NCBI GenBank assembly: GCA_002478265.1
Contig: DLNC01000025.1
Location: 102,430-166,429 of the forward strand
Direction: 5' to 3'
From: Syntrophaceae bacterium UBA7520
Lineage (GTDB): Bacteria; Desulfobacterota; Syntrophia; Syntrophales; Smithellaceae
DNA length: 64,000 nucleotides
Positions within the stretch are counted from its first letter, which is position 1, and each line of letters starts with the position of its first letter. A program made the position numbers and the translations under genes. Under the pieces are notes generated by a model. It made no database searches, had not been told where the DNA came from, and saw only the letters and a program-made list of their open reading frames with translations. Below, piece after piece: positions 9,185 through 17,114 of the stretch.

Positions 9185-9814
9185 ATGAAAAGCAAGTTAT
9201 TGAAATTTAAACCTTTGGCAATAATAATCGCGGTTTCTTTTTTAATTGCAATGCCGGCGGTTATCTATGGGGCTTTTTATAGCTGCACAGACAAGGAAGG
9301 CAACGAAATATTGTCAGATCATCCCAAGCAGGGATTTACCTGCAGGCAAATCGGGGGATTTGAGGAGGAAAAAAGCACGCGGGAGGGCAGGTCGGCAAAG
9401 AAAGATATTCAGGCATCTGCCGATGAGCGAACGACAAAAATCACCGTGCAGGGCAATCGCGTGGTGGTTCCTGCGACAATCGTCTACAAAGGCAATGAAG
9501 CTGAAATAAAATTTGTCATGGATACCGGAGCGGAGGCGACAACCATCAGCGCCGATGTGGCGGATCAACTTTACATAAATCTTTACAAAGCTCCCAAAGC
9601 AAAAGCCAGAGTTGTCGGCGGCGGAATTATCGACGTCAACGTGGTCAAGATTGATTCTCTGATTATTGGCCCGCATACCATCCGTGATTACCATATAGCG
9701 GTAGTCCCGCAGGAAGGCGACGCGGTAAGCTACGACGGGCTTTTGGGCATGGACGTGCTGGGTAAATTTTCCTTTCACGTGGATATGAAAAACCAGGTGA
9801 TAATCTGGAAGTAG
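9185..9814 (+). CDS. Secreted retropepsin-like aspartic protease with DUF4124-like N-terminus
   Basis: 209 residues. Signal peptide or anchor at 11-30, then a short DUF4124-like segment (FYSCTDKEGNEILSDHP), a charged linker, and a retropepsin-like domain (about 88-209) with DTGAEATTIS (Asp113), a glycine-rich flap-like VVGGGII and the terminal LLGMDVLGKF motif. Single-domain members work as dimers with one Asp each. Bacterial relatives are periplasmic or inner-membrane proteases of largely unknown substrate. A possible partner is the TPR protein just upstream. Confidence 0.85.
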   Translation: MKSKLLKFKPLAIIIAVSFLIAMPAVIYGAFYSCTDKEGNEILSDHPKQGFTCRQIGGFEEEKSTREGRSAKKDIQASADERTTKITVQGNRVVVPATIVYKGNEAEIKFVMDTGAEATTISADVADQLYINLYKAPKAKARVVGGGIIDVNVVKIDSLIIGPHTIRDYHIAVVPQEGDAVSYDGLLGMDVLGKFSFHVDMKNQVIIWK

Positions 9815-9858
9815 GATATTTTAATATAAATATAAAGCGATTAAGATAAATATGCTTT

Positions 9859-10131
9859 TTAATATTTAACGCCGAAATTACTAAACTCTCCTGAATAGGT
9901 CTGATCATCGAATATAACCTCCTGCACTCTTGCCGCGGGTGGGCCGTGCTGGCACCAGGCGAGCATTTTATCTACATTGGCATCTTCTCCTTCAAAAACA
10001 GCTTCCACGCGTCCGTCAGAAAGATTGCGCACCCAGCCGGTGAGATTTAAGCCTATCGCCGCGCGCTGCGTCTCCGCGCGGAAAAATACTCCTTGGACTC
10101 TGCCTGAGATTATGACGTGAACCCTTTTCAT
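9859..10131 (-). CDS. acyP: Acylphosphatase
   Basis: Hydrolyses the carboxyl-phosphate bond of acylphosphates such as acetyl phosphate. 90 residues, the standard length, with GRVQGVFFR (catalytic Arg18) and GWVRNLSDG (catalytic Asn36). It is the last gene of a minus-strand run (unknown protein, ligA, acyP), starting 5 nt after the ligA stop, and converges on the retropepsin gene. Confidence 0.95.
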   Translation of the reverse strand: MKRVHVIISGRVQGVFFRAETQRAAIGLNLTGWVRNLSDGRVEAVFEGEDANVDKMLAWCQHGPPAARVQEVIFDDQTYSGEFSNFGVKY

Positions 10132-10136
10132 GAAAT

Positions 10137-12149
10137 CTACCTGCCGATTATTTTTAAAAATTCATCTTCGCTGATAATTTTAATGCCCGCTGTTTTCGCT
10201 TTATCCAGTTTGGAGCCGGGGTCATCTCCGGCCACGACATAAGTCGTTTTTTTGGTGACGCCGGCTTGTACAGTGCCTCCTAAATTCTCCACAATATCTT
10301 TGGCGTCGTTTCGCCCCAAACTCGCAAGCGCGCCGGTAAAAACAAATGATTTTCCCGCAAGCGGCGCGTTGCGGGAAATTTCTTTCTTTTGCGGAATCAC
10401 GCCCGCTTTTTCAAACTTTTTCATAACGGCTTTATTTTTCGGCTCATGGAAAAATTCCACGATGCTCGCAGCGATTTCCGGGCCGATTTCATTAATGGCA
10501 GTTAAATCTTCAATTTCTGCCGTCATGAGATTTTCGATACTGCCGAAACGCTCAGCCAGCAGTTTCGCTGTGCGCTCGCCGACATGTCTGATGCCGAGAG
10601 CGTAGATAAATTTGTCCAACGGCGGGTTTTTAGAGCGCGTGATGGAATCGATAAGGTTTTGCGCGGACTTATCCGCCTGGCGGTCAAGCTCCAGAAGATT
10701 TTCCTTGGTTAAGAAATAAAGATCAGCCGGATCGGCGATTAATTTCGCGTCAAAAAGCTGCGCCGATAATTTTTCTCCCAGACCTTCAATATCCATGGCG
10801 CCGCGTGAGGCAAAATGCCGGATATGTTCCTTCAACTGCGCGGGGCAGGAAATATTAACACAGCGATGCGCCACTTCTCCTTCAAAGCGAACGACTTCGG
10901 CGCCGCATTCCGGGCAGTTTGCGGGCATTTTGAACTTTTTTTCTTTGCCGGTTCTATTTTCCGAAATTACTTTGACTATTTCCGGGATGACGTCGCCGGC
11001 GCGCTGAATTATCACCGTATCGCCGATACGAATATCTTTTTTAATAATTTCATCTTCGTTGTGCAGTGTGGCGCGGCTGACCATTACGCCGCTGACATTT
11101 ACCGGTTCCATAATCGCGACCGGGGTAAGCGTGCCCATGCGCCCCACCTGAACATCTATTCTGATTACTTTTGTTGTTTCCTGCTGCGCGGGAAATTTGC
11201 AGGCCAAAGCCCAACGCGGGTTGCGCGCGATATTGCCCAAACTATTTTGCAGGAATAAGTTATCGACTTTAAGGACCACGCCGTCAATCTCATAGGGCAG
11301 GGTATGCCTGATCTCGCCGATACGCTTGAAATATTCAATGCAGGCATCGATACTTCCGCACTGCTGGATCAAATTGTTTACCGGGAATCCCCAGCGTTTG
11401 AGCGCCTGCAGCACTTCCCAGTGAGTGGAAAAGTCTGCTCCCCGCGCAATGCCGATACCATACAGAAAAATGCTCAAAGGTCGCCTGGCGGTGATTTTGG
11501 AATCAAGCTGTCTCAAAGAGCCGGCGGCGGCATTGCGCGGATTGGCAAATGGTTCTTCACCTTCCGCCAGCCGCCGGCGGTTTAATTTCTCAAAAGGTTC
11601 TTTTTCCATGTAAACTTCGCCGCGTATTTCCATAAAATCAGGAATCGGTGTTTGACCTGTTTTTTTAATTTTGAGCGGCAACAAAGAAATTGTTTTCAGG
11701 TTTTGTGTGACATCTTCGCCCGTGGCGCCGTCGCCGCGCGTGGCACCCCTGGTGAAAATGCCTTTTTCATAGATTAAATTAACGGCCAGTCCGTCCAGTT
11801 TTGGTTCGGCAACGTAAGTAAGCTCATCAACTTCCGCCAGCCGTTTAAGACGTCGGTCAAAATCAATAATTTCTTCTTCGGAAAAAGCATTGGCTAAACT
11901 AAGCATGGCGGAAGGGTGAGAAAAGGAAGCGAATTTGGCCAGCGGCGCCGCCCCGACGCGCTGGGTGGGAGAAGCGGCAAGCTCGTCATCAGGATACTGT
12001 TTTTCCAGTTCCTGAAGTTCGCGCATCAGCCGGTCGTATTCGGCATCGGATATTTCCGGCGCGTCCTGCTGGTAATATCTTTGATTGTGATATTCAATTA
12101 TCCGTCGCAGCTCGATAATTTTTTTATGGGCGCTGTTTTTATCCATCAT
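10137..12149 (-). CDS. ligA: NAD-dependent DNA ligase
   Basis: 670 residues with the full domain set: domain Ia and adenylation domain with AEPKLDG (Lys117 adenylated), OB-fold, a four-cysteine zinc finger (CPEC...HRC...SCPAQ, about 405-430), helix-hairpin-helix repeats and a C-terminal BRCT domain (about 592-670). Seals nicks in replication and repair. The start overlaps the stop of the upstream small gene by ATGA at 12146-12149. Two adjacent Met codons make the first residue uncertain by one. Confidence 0.97.
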   Translation of the reverse strand: MMDKNSAHKKIIELRRIIEYHNQRYYQQDAPEISDAEYDRLMRELQELEKQYPDDELAASPTQRVGAAPLAKFASFSHPSAMLSLANAFSEEEIIDFDRRLKRLAEVDELTYVAEPKLDGLAVNLIYEKGIFTRGATRGDGATGEDVTQNLKTISLLPLKIKKTGQTPIPDFMEIRGEVYMEKEPFEKLNRRRLAEGEEPFANPRNAAAGSLRQLDSKITARRPLSIFLYGIGIARGADFSTHWEVLQALKRWGFPVNNLIQQCGSIDACIEYFKRIGEIRHTLPYEIDGVVLKVDNLFLQNSLGNIARNPRWALACKFPAQQETTKVIRIDVQVGRMGTLTPVAIMEPVNVSGVMVSRATLHNEDEIIKKDIRIGDTVIIQRAGDVIPEIVKVISENRTGKEKKFKMPANCPECGAEVVRFEGEVAHRCVNISCPAQLKEHIRHFASRGAMDIEGLGEKLSAQLFDAKLIADPADLYFLTKENLLELDRQADKSAQNLIDSITRSKNPPLDKFIYALGIRHVGERTAKLLAERFGSIENLMTAEIEDLTAINEIGPEIAASIVEFFHEPKNKAVMKKFEKAGVIPQKKEISRNAPLAGKSFVFTGALASLGRNDAKDIVENLGGTVQAGVTKKTTYVVAGDDPGSKLDKAKTAGIKIISEDEFLKIIGR

Positions 12150-12424
12150 TTAACCAGTTTTAAATCGGGTTTGTCACGGCGCGGCGGTGCGGAAGCATTT
12201 TCCCCGGGTGTGTTTTTCTTTAAAATTTGCTCATTAAAAACATTATTTTTTATGCGCACGGAATTGATGATGGAAAAGATGATAAAATCCTTTTCCCAGG
12301 CGGCACAGGGGGCAAAATTTTGCGCCCTGGCTTTATATTTTTCCCAAAGCGTGTCCAGAGAGGCCTCATCCAGGCCGAGTATCGTTTGCGCTATTTTGCT
12401 TAAGGATTCTTCAAGTTTACTCAT
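12146..12424 (-). CDS. Small unknown protein upstream of ligA
   Basis: 92 residues from ATG 12424 (an alternative in-frame start at 12460 adds 12 residues). The first half is helical and acidic (MSKLEESLSKIAQTILGLDEASL, then LWEKYKARAQ), the second half is basic and disordered (NTPGENASAPPRRDKPDLKLVK). I do not recognise a family. Its stop overlaps the ligA start by 4 nt, so it is translationally coupled to the ligase and is probably a real gene. Confidence 0.65.
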   Translation of the reverse strand: MSKLEESLSKIAQTILGLDEASLDTLWEKYKARAQNFAPCAAWEKDFIIFSIINSVRIKNNVFNEQILKKNTPGENASAPPRRDKPDLKLVK

Positions 12425-12508
12425 GGCACAAATATTAGCGGCAGTCCTGTTGAAAGTCAAATCAAAACCTTTTTCCGGCGCAAATAAAGCTTGTTTTTTT
12501 TAAGGGTT

Positions 12509-12523
12509 ATGGCTAATAAATAA
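12509..12523 (+). other. In-frame four-codon minicistron ahead of the YfcE-type gene
   Basis: ATG GCT AAT AAA TAA at 12509-12523 lies in the same frame as the GTG start at 12527, with AAGGG just upstream. It is either a tiny upstream ORF or the remnant of a longer N-terminus broken by a stop. Confidence 0.3.
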
Positions 12524-12526
12524 AGC

Positions 12527-13021
12527 GTGAACGAAAGAAAAAAAGTCAGAGTAGGGGTTATTTCCGACACGCACCTGGACGGTTTTGACGATCAGCTGAA
12601 AAGCGTTATCACGCGCCAATTTGCCGATGCGGATTTAATTCTTCACGCGGGAGACTTGGTGGATTTGGCGGTGCTGGAAATATTCAGCCCGAAGGAAGTG
12701 AAGGCGGTTTGCGGCAACATGGATAACCGAAGAGTGCGGGAAAAACTTCCCGAACAGTTAATATTTGAAGTCCAAGGTTTTAAATTCGGCCTAATGCATG
12801 GATGGGGATCGCCCTGGGGGATCGAAGAAAAAATCCTGGCGCGTCTGGGGGATGTAGATTGCGTTGTTTACGGGCATACGCATAAGCCCGCGAATTATAA
12901 AAAAGATAAAGTGCTTTTTTTCAATCCCGGCTCCGCTGCGCAAAGACGCTTTAACTCGTCACGGACGCTGGGTATTTTGGAAATTGACAAAGAAATAACA
13001 GGCAGGATAATTTACATCTAG
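12527..13021 (+). CDS. YfcE/MJ0936-family metallophosphodiesterase
   Basis: 164 residues, a compact calcineurin-like phosphoesterase. Metal ligands are visible in order: SDTH (13-16), AGD (about 42-44), GNMDN (about 64-68), a lone His in LMHGW and GHTH (about 112-115). Family members hydrolyse phosphodiesters in vitro; the natural substrate is unknown. The start is GTG 12527 without a clear Shine-Dalgarno sequence; an in-frame ATG 18 nt upstream is cut off by TAA. It begins a four-gene plus-strand run with HIT, LapA-like and Mut7-C genes. Confidence 0.9.
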   Translation: MNERKKVRVGVISDTHLDGFDDQLKSVITRQFADADLILHAGDLVDLAVLEIFSPKEVKAVCGNMDNRRVREKLPEQLIFEVQGFKFGLMHGWGSPWGIEEKILARLGDVDCVVYGHTHKPANYKKDKVLFFNPGSAAQRRFNSSRTLGILEIDKEITGRIIYI

Positions 13022-13031
13022 GAATTGTTCT

Positions 13032-13517
13032 ATGGAAACTATTTTTGCTCCCTGGCGCATGGAATATATTGCCGGCGCGAAAGCCGAAGGATGCGTGTTC
13101 TGCAAGTGTTCGGTGCGCTGTGACGAGTTTGTCCTTTACGAAGGCAGAAATGTATTTGTCATGATGAACAGGTATCCGTACGTGAGCGGGCATTTGATGA
13201 TTATACCAAACCGCCACGTCGGTAAATACGAAGATCTTACCCAACAGGAAAGAAAAGAAATATTCAATCTGTTGGAAACCGCGCTTAAAGCCCTGCGCGA
13301 AGCGATGAATCCCGCCGGGTTCAATGTCGGCATGAATATCGGCAAAGCCGCCGGAGCGGGGATTGAAGAGCATATTCATCTGCATGTGATTCCGCGCTGG
13401 GAGGGCGACACAAATTTTATGAGCGTGGTTGGCTCTGTGCGCGTGATACCGGAAGATGTGGAGACAACCGCGTCCAAACTTGCTCCGCTTTTTAAGAAAT
13501 ATCATCGGGAGGAATGA
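13032..13517 (+). CDS. HIT-family hydrolase (Ap4A phosphorylase-like)
   Basis: 161 residues. The histidine triad is HIHLH at 114-118 followed by VIPRW, and the N-terminus has the FAPWRMEYI and CVFC features of the diadenosine-tetraphosphate phosphorylase/hydrolase branch; CVFC (21-24) may bind zinc. Likely cleaves dinucleoside polyphosphates or related nucleotidyl compounds in the cytoplasm. It starts 10 nt after the phosphoesterase gene. Confidence 0.93.
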   Translation: METIFAPWRMEYIAGAKAEGCVFCKCSVRCDEFVLYEGRNVFVMMNRYPYVSGHLMIIPNRHVGKYEDLTQQERKEIFNLLETALKALREAMNPAGFNVGMNIGKAAGAGIEEHIHLHVIPRWEGDTNFMSVVGSVRVIPEDVETTASKLAPLFKKYHREE

Positions 13518-13523
13518 AACAAG

Positions 13524-13847
13524 ATGAGAATAATATATTTGATTTTGACCATAGTATTCGCTTTTTTTATAGTTACTTTTTCACAATACAACGCCGCGCC
13601 GGTGCATTTGGAATATTACTTTCTGAAGAATAAATGGCTGGATATCGTTGTTCCCGCCTATATGCTCATTTTTGTCGCTTTGCTGATGGGAGTGATAATC
13701 ACCGGGTTTTTCGGCGTGGTGGAAAGATTCCGCCTCAATCGCACCATCAGCAGACTCAACCGCACGATACGCGCCTTGAGGAAAGAATTGCGCGCCAATG
13801 AGCCGCCGCCGGTTATCGAACACCCGCCAAAAACAAATAATGTCTGA
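13524..13847 (+). CDS. LapA-domain inner-membrane protein (DUF1049)
   Basis: 107 residues: two membrane helices (about 3-20 and 41-62) separated by a short periplasmic turn containing the typical NAAPVHLEYY, then a basic, coiled-coil-like cytoplasmic tail (RTISRLNRTIRALRKELRA). This is the LapA (formerly YciS) layout; in E. coli LapA works with LapB in control of LPS synthesis. No LapB lies next to it here. It starts 6 nt after the HIT gene. Confidence 0.85.
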   Translation: MRIIYLILTIVFAFFIVTFSQYNAAPVHLEYYFLKNKWLDIVVPAYMLIFVALLMGVIITGFFGVVERFRLNRTISRLNRTIRALRKELRANEPPPVIEHPPKTNNV

Positions 13848-13852
13848 AGGCA

Positions 13853-14323
13853 ATGTCTGATTGTCCCAAATTTGTTACCGACGCCACGTTGGGCAAGCTC
13901 GCCAAATGGCTGAGGCTTCTGGGATATGACACGCGCGTTTTTCCCCGAGAAGCGGGCAGGGAGTTACTGCGCCTGGCGCAGGCCGAAGGCAGGATCGTGC
14001 TTACGAAAAGAGCCGATATTAGAGAAAGGCAATTTGCGGGCATTGTGCTTTTACTGAAGCAAAATGACGTTGCCTTGCAACTCAAAGAAGTAATCGAAAA
14101 ATGTTCCCTGAAAATTGAAAAAAACAAGATGTTTGGCATGTGCCTTAAGTGCAATTGTGCGCTGGAGCCGGTTGAGGCAACCGAGGTGCGTGAATTGGTT
14201 CCGATTTATGTCTTTGAGCATTGCCAGGCCTTTAACCGTTGCCCCGTATGCCGGGGAATTTTTTGGGAAGGCACGCATCAGCGCAACTCCCTCCAGTTTC
14301 TGCAAAAACACGGAATTATCTAA
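13853..14323 (+). CDS. Mut7-C RNase-domain protein with zinc ribbon
   Basis: 156 residues. The N-terminal half has the PIN-like Mut7-C motifs (DATLGKLAKWLRLLGYDT, then VLTKRAD) with conserved Asp residues, and the C-terminal half has a four-cysteine zinc ribbon (CLKC near 100 and CPVC near 127). The family is predicted to be an RNA nuclease by similarity to the C-terminus of C. elegans Mut-7; bacterial stand-alone members are largely uncharacterised. It starts 5 nt after the LapA-like gene. Confidence 0.9.
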   Translation: MSDCPKFVTDATLGKLAKWLRLLGYDTRVFPREAGRELLRLAQAEGRIVLTKRADIRERQFAGIVLLLKQNDVALQLKEVIEKCSLKIEKNKMFGMCLKCNCALEPVEATEVRELVPIYVFEHCQAFNRCPVCRGIFWEGTHQRNSLQFLQKHGII

Positions 14324-14365
14324 AGGCTTAACAACAAGAATTTATTTTAAGTTTGGCAGGTATTG

Positions 14366-14863
14366 TTAAATTGATGCCCCGCATTCCGATGGATCGCCCT
14401 TGATTTTTTCTATGGCGTGTTTCAAGGCCGGCATGACCGCCGCCAGATTTTCAGCGGCTCCCTTGGGGCTTCCCGGAAGGTTGATAATCAGGCAATTGCC
14501 GCGAATGCCGGCGACGGCGCGGGAAATCATCGCGTGCGGGGTAATCTTCAGGCTCTCTGAGCGCATGACTTCGGCCATGCCGGGAATTTGTTTTTCGATT
14601 ACTTCCAGTGTGGCGTCAGGGGTGACGTCGCGCGGGCTGACGCCGGTGCCCCCGGTGGTCAGAATAAGGTCGAGTTTATCGCAATCGGCAAGTTCCTCGA
14701 TGGCTTTTTTTATTTCTTTTTTTTCATCGGGGACGGTCACCGTGCGCGCTGTCTCGATGAACGCATCCGCCAGCATCTTTGCCAGCGCCGGCCCGCTGGC
14801 ATCGGCGCGCAGGCCCTGCGATGAGCGGTCGCTGACCGTGATAATTCCGGCGCGCATATTCAT
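14366..14863 (-). CDS. mog: MogA/MoaB-family molybdopterin adenylyltransferase
   Basis: 165 residues. Family motifs are TTGGTGVSPRDVTPD (about 69-83), the SRAVAG segment and NLPGSPKGA. It activates molybdopterin with ATP before metal insertion, supplying the cofactor for molybdenum or tungsten enzymes. It lies 3 nt downstream of the EF-G-like gene; no other cofactor gene is in the window. It converges on the Mut7-C gene. Confidence 0.93.
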   Translation of the reverse strand: MNMRAGIITVSDRSSQGLRADASGPALAKMLADAFIETARTVTVPDEKKEIKKAIEELADCDKLDLILTTGGTGVSPRDVTPDATLEVIEKQIPGMAEVMRSESLKITPHAMISRAVAGIRGNCLIINLPGSPKGAAENLAAVMPALKHAIEKIKGDPSECGASI

Positions 14864-14866
14864 CTG

Positions 14867-16951
14867 CTATTCTTCTTCTTTATCTTTTTTAGCGGCGGCA
14901 ATTATTTTTTCCGCGATAAATGAGGGAACTTCTTCGTAATGCGAATGAGTATAGGTGAATGTTCCCCTGCCGCTGGTCATCGAGCGCAGATCAGGAGCAT
15001 ATTTCAATATTTCCGCCAGTGGCACCTGGCCTTTGATTACTTGATTAGCTCCTCTGGTATCCATGCCCTGCACGCGTCCGCGGCGGCTGTTTAGGTCGCC
15101 GATGACATCGCCCATATATTCTTCCGGAATTTCGATATCGATGTTAACGATTGGTTCCAGTAAAATAGGCTGGCACTGCATCACGCCTTTTTGAAAAGCC
15201 ATGGAGCCCGCTATTTTAAAGGCCATTTCCGAGGAATCGACCGTATGGAAAGAGCCGTCCACAAGAGATATTTTGAAATCGACAACAGGATATCCGGCCA
15301 AGACTCCTTTGGCGGCCGCTTCCACGATGCCTTTTTCGACAGCCGGGCGGTACTGCTGAGGAATGACGCCACCGACGATTTTGTCGGCAAACTCAAAACC
15401 CGCGCCGCGCGGCAGCGGTTCGATGTCGATCCAGCAATCACCGAACTGACCGCGGCCGCCGGACTGTTTCTTATATTTGCCCTGCACGTTGGTTTTGCCC
15501 TTGATGGTTTCCTTGTAGGGAACTTTCGGCGTATGCAGGTTGACTTCCACGCCGAATTTTCTTTTCATTTTTTCGATATTTACTTCAATATGCACCTGTC
15601 CCATACCGGAAAGAATCATTTCCTTGGTTTGGGCATCGCGTGAGAAAACAATAGTGGGATCTTCTTCCGTGAGGCGATGCAAGGATGAGGCAATCTTTTC
15701 CTCGTCGCCGCGTGATTTAGGTTCGATGGCAAAAGACATAATGGGCGGCGGCACCTCGACCTTGGCAAAGATAATCGGCGCTTTTTCGTTGCATAAAGTA
15801 TCGCCGGTTACCGTTTCTTTGAGCTTGGCCACACCCGCGATATCGCCGGGAATGAGCACTTCCGCCGCTTTTTGATTTTTGCCTTCGAGGAAAAAGATGT
15901 TGCCAAATTTTTCCGTCACTTTTTTGGTGGAATTGAAAATGCTCGAATCGGGATTAAGCTTGCCGGAATAAACACGAAATAAAGTCAGTCTGCCGGCATA
16001 GGGATCGGCAATGGTTTTGAAGACAATCGCGGAAAACGGCTCGTCTTCGGATGGTTTTCTTTCTTCCACAGCGTCCGTGCCCGGTTTTTTGCCTTTTACG
16101 GGACCGCGGTCGACAGGGGAGGCCAGCGAAGAAACAATCAGATCAAGCAACAGAGAAATGCCGATTCCCTTTGTCGCGGAACCACAAACGACGGGAATAA
16201 TGCCGCCCGCGCATACCCCCTTTTTTAAGCCCTGTTTGATTTCATCAGGCGTCAGTTCGCCAACTTCCAGATATTTGTTCATGAGTTCATCGTCGCTTTC
16301 GGCGATATCCTCGACCATGGCGCTGCGCATGGCCTTGACTTCTTCAGCCATGTCCGCCGGGATATCCGCGGCCTTTCCCGCGCCTTTATTATCGCTGAAC
16401 AGATACGCCTTGGCGGAAATCAAATCAACGATGCCGTTAAATTTGTCTTCCTTGCCGATAGGCAGGCACACGGGCGTTACTTTTTTGCTGAATTTATTCT
16501 TGATGCTGGCCAGCGCGGTGGAAAAATCCGCTCGTTCGCGATCGATTCTGTTGATAAATACAATGCGCGGAAGGTTGAATTCATCGGCTAATTCCCAAAC
16601 TTTCTGTGTCTGAAATTCGACTCCGCCCACCGCGTCAATGACGACCAGGGCGTTTTCGACAACGCTCATGGAGCATTTTATGTCGTAGGTGAAGTTGGAA
16701 TCACCCGGAGTGTCAATGATATTGATTTTATGCTTATCCCATTCGACAAAATTAATGGCGGAGCTGATCGAGATGCGCCTTTTTTGTTCTTCCGGTTCGT
16801 AATCCATGGTGGACGTTCCGTCATCCACTCTGCCCAGGCGTTCATTTTTCCCCGATATGAATAAGAGCGACTCGCAAAGCGACGTTTTGCCCGTCCCGCC
16901 GTGTCCGACGATTGCCAGGTTTCTCAAAGATTTGGATTCGTATTTTGCCAT
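14867..16951 (-). CDS. EF-G-like translational GTPase (EF-G-2/FusA2 type)
   Basis: 694 residues with the five-domain EF-G layout. The G1 loop is GHGGTGKT (16-23) instead of the AHIDAGKT of true EF-G, and switch I reads DYEPEEQKRRISI instead of the RGITI type; G3 is DTPGDSNF and G4 is NRID. These changes mark the EF-G-like paralogue group (T. thermophilus EF-G-2), whose role is unclear and which usually coexists with a normal fusA. AAAGGAGA lies 5 nt before ATG 16951. Its mRNA continues into mog. The upstream region holds a perfect palindrome listed separately. Confidence 0.93.
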   Translation of the reverse strand: MAKYESKSLRNLAIVGHGGTGKTSLCESLLFISGKNERLGRVDDGTSTMDYEPEEQKRRISISSAINFVEWDKHKINIIDTPGDSNFTYDIKCSMSVVENALVVIDAVGGVEFQTQKVWELADEFNLPRIVFINRIDRERADFSTALASIKNKFSKKVTPVCLPIGKEDKFNGIVDLISAKAYLFSDNKGAGKAADIPADMAEEVKAMRSAMVEDIAESDDELMNKYLEVGELTPDEIKQGLKKGVCAGGIIPVVCGSATKGIGISLLLDLIVSSLASPVDRGPVKGKKPGTDAVEERKPSEDEPFSAIVFKTIADPYAGRLTLFRVYSGKLNPDSSIFNSTKKVTEKFGNIFFLEGKNQKAAEVLIPGDIAGVAKLKETVTGDTLCNEKAPIIFAKVEVPPPIMSFAIEPKSRGDEEKIASSLHRLTEEDPTIVFSRDAQTKEMILSGMGQVHIEVNIEKMKRKFGVEVNLHTPKVPYKETIKGKTNVQGKYKKQSGGRGQFGDCWIDIEPLPRGAGFEFADKIVGGVIPQQYRPAVEKGIVEAAAKGVLAGYPVVDFKISLVDGSFHTVDSSEMAFKIAGSMAFQKGVMQCQPILLEPIVNIDIEIPEEYMGDVIGDLNSRRGRVQGMDTRGANQVIKGQVPLAEILKYAPDLRSMTSGRGTFTYTHSHYEEVPSFIAEKIIAAAKKDKEEE

Positions 16952-16994
16952 GAAATCTCCTTTCCGGATATTCTTTGAATCTGTAAAAAAAGCG

Positions 16995-17056
16995 GTTTCA
17001 CCTGAAACGGCGCATGTTTAGCTTATCCGTCGGGTAAAATCAAGACAATTTTACCC
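16995..17056. promoter_or_regulatory. Two palindromes upstream of the EF-G-like gene
   Basis: GGGTAAAAT (17032-17040) and ATTTTACCC (17048-17056) form a perfect 9-bp inverted repeat with a 7-nt spacer. A second one, GTTTCA-CC-TGAAAC, lies at 16995-17008, nearer the start codon at 16951. Neither is followed by a T tract. They look like operator or mRNA-structure candidates for the EF-G-like/mog operon; the larger overlaps a weak TTGTCT-type -35. Confidence 0.4.
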
Positions 17057-17080
17057 CGCCTGCGCCTCAGCTTGGGCGGG
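17055..17080. repeat. GC-rich inverted repeat downstream of the ABC permease gene
   Basis: CCCGCC and GGGCGGG arms at about 17055-17080 enclose a partly paired 13-nt centre. On the minus strand it follows the permease stop by about 35 nt and precedes a moderately T-rich stretch, so it may be a weak terminator for the transglutaminase-ABC operon. Confidence 0.35.
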
Positions 17081-17114
17081 ACATGCCGCGCGGGTGAATT
17101 ATTGCGCTGTATTA

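Noticed and set aside
16981..17080. Intrinsic terminator for the ABC operon
   Set aside because: Inverted repeats are present but no run of T follows directly, so I list them only as repeats or possible operators.
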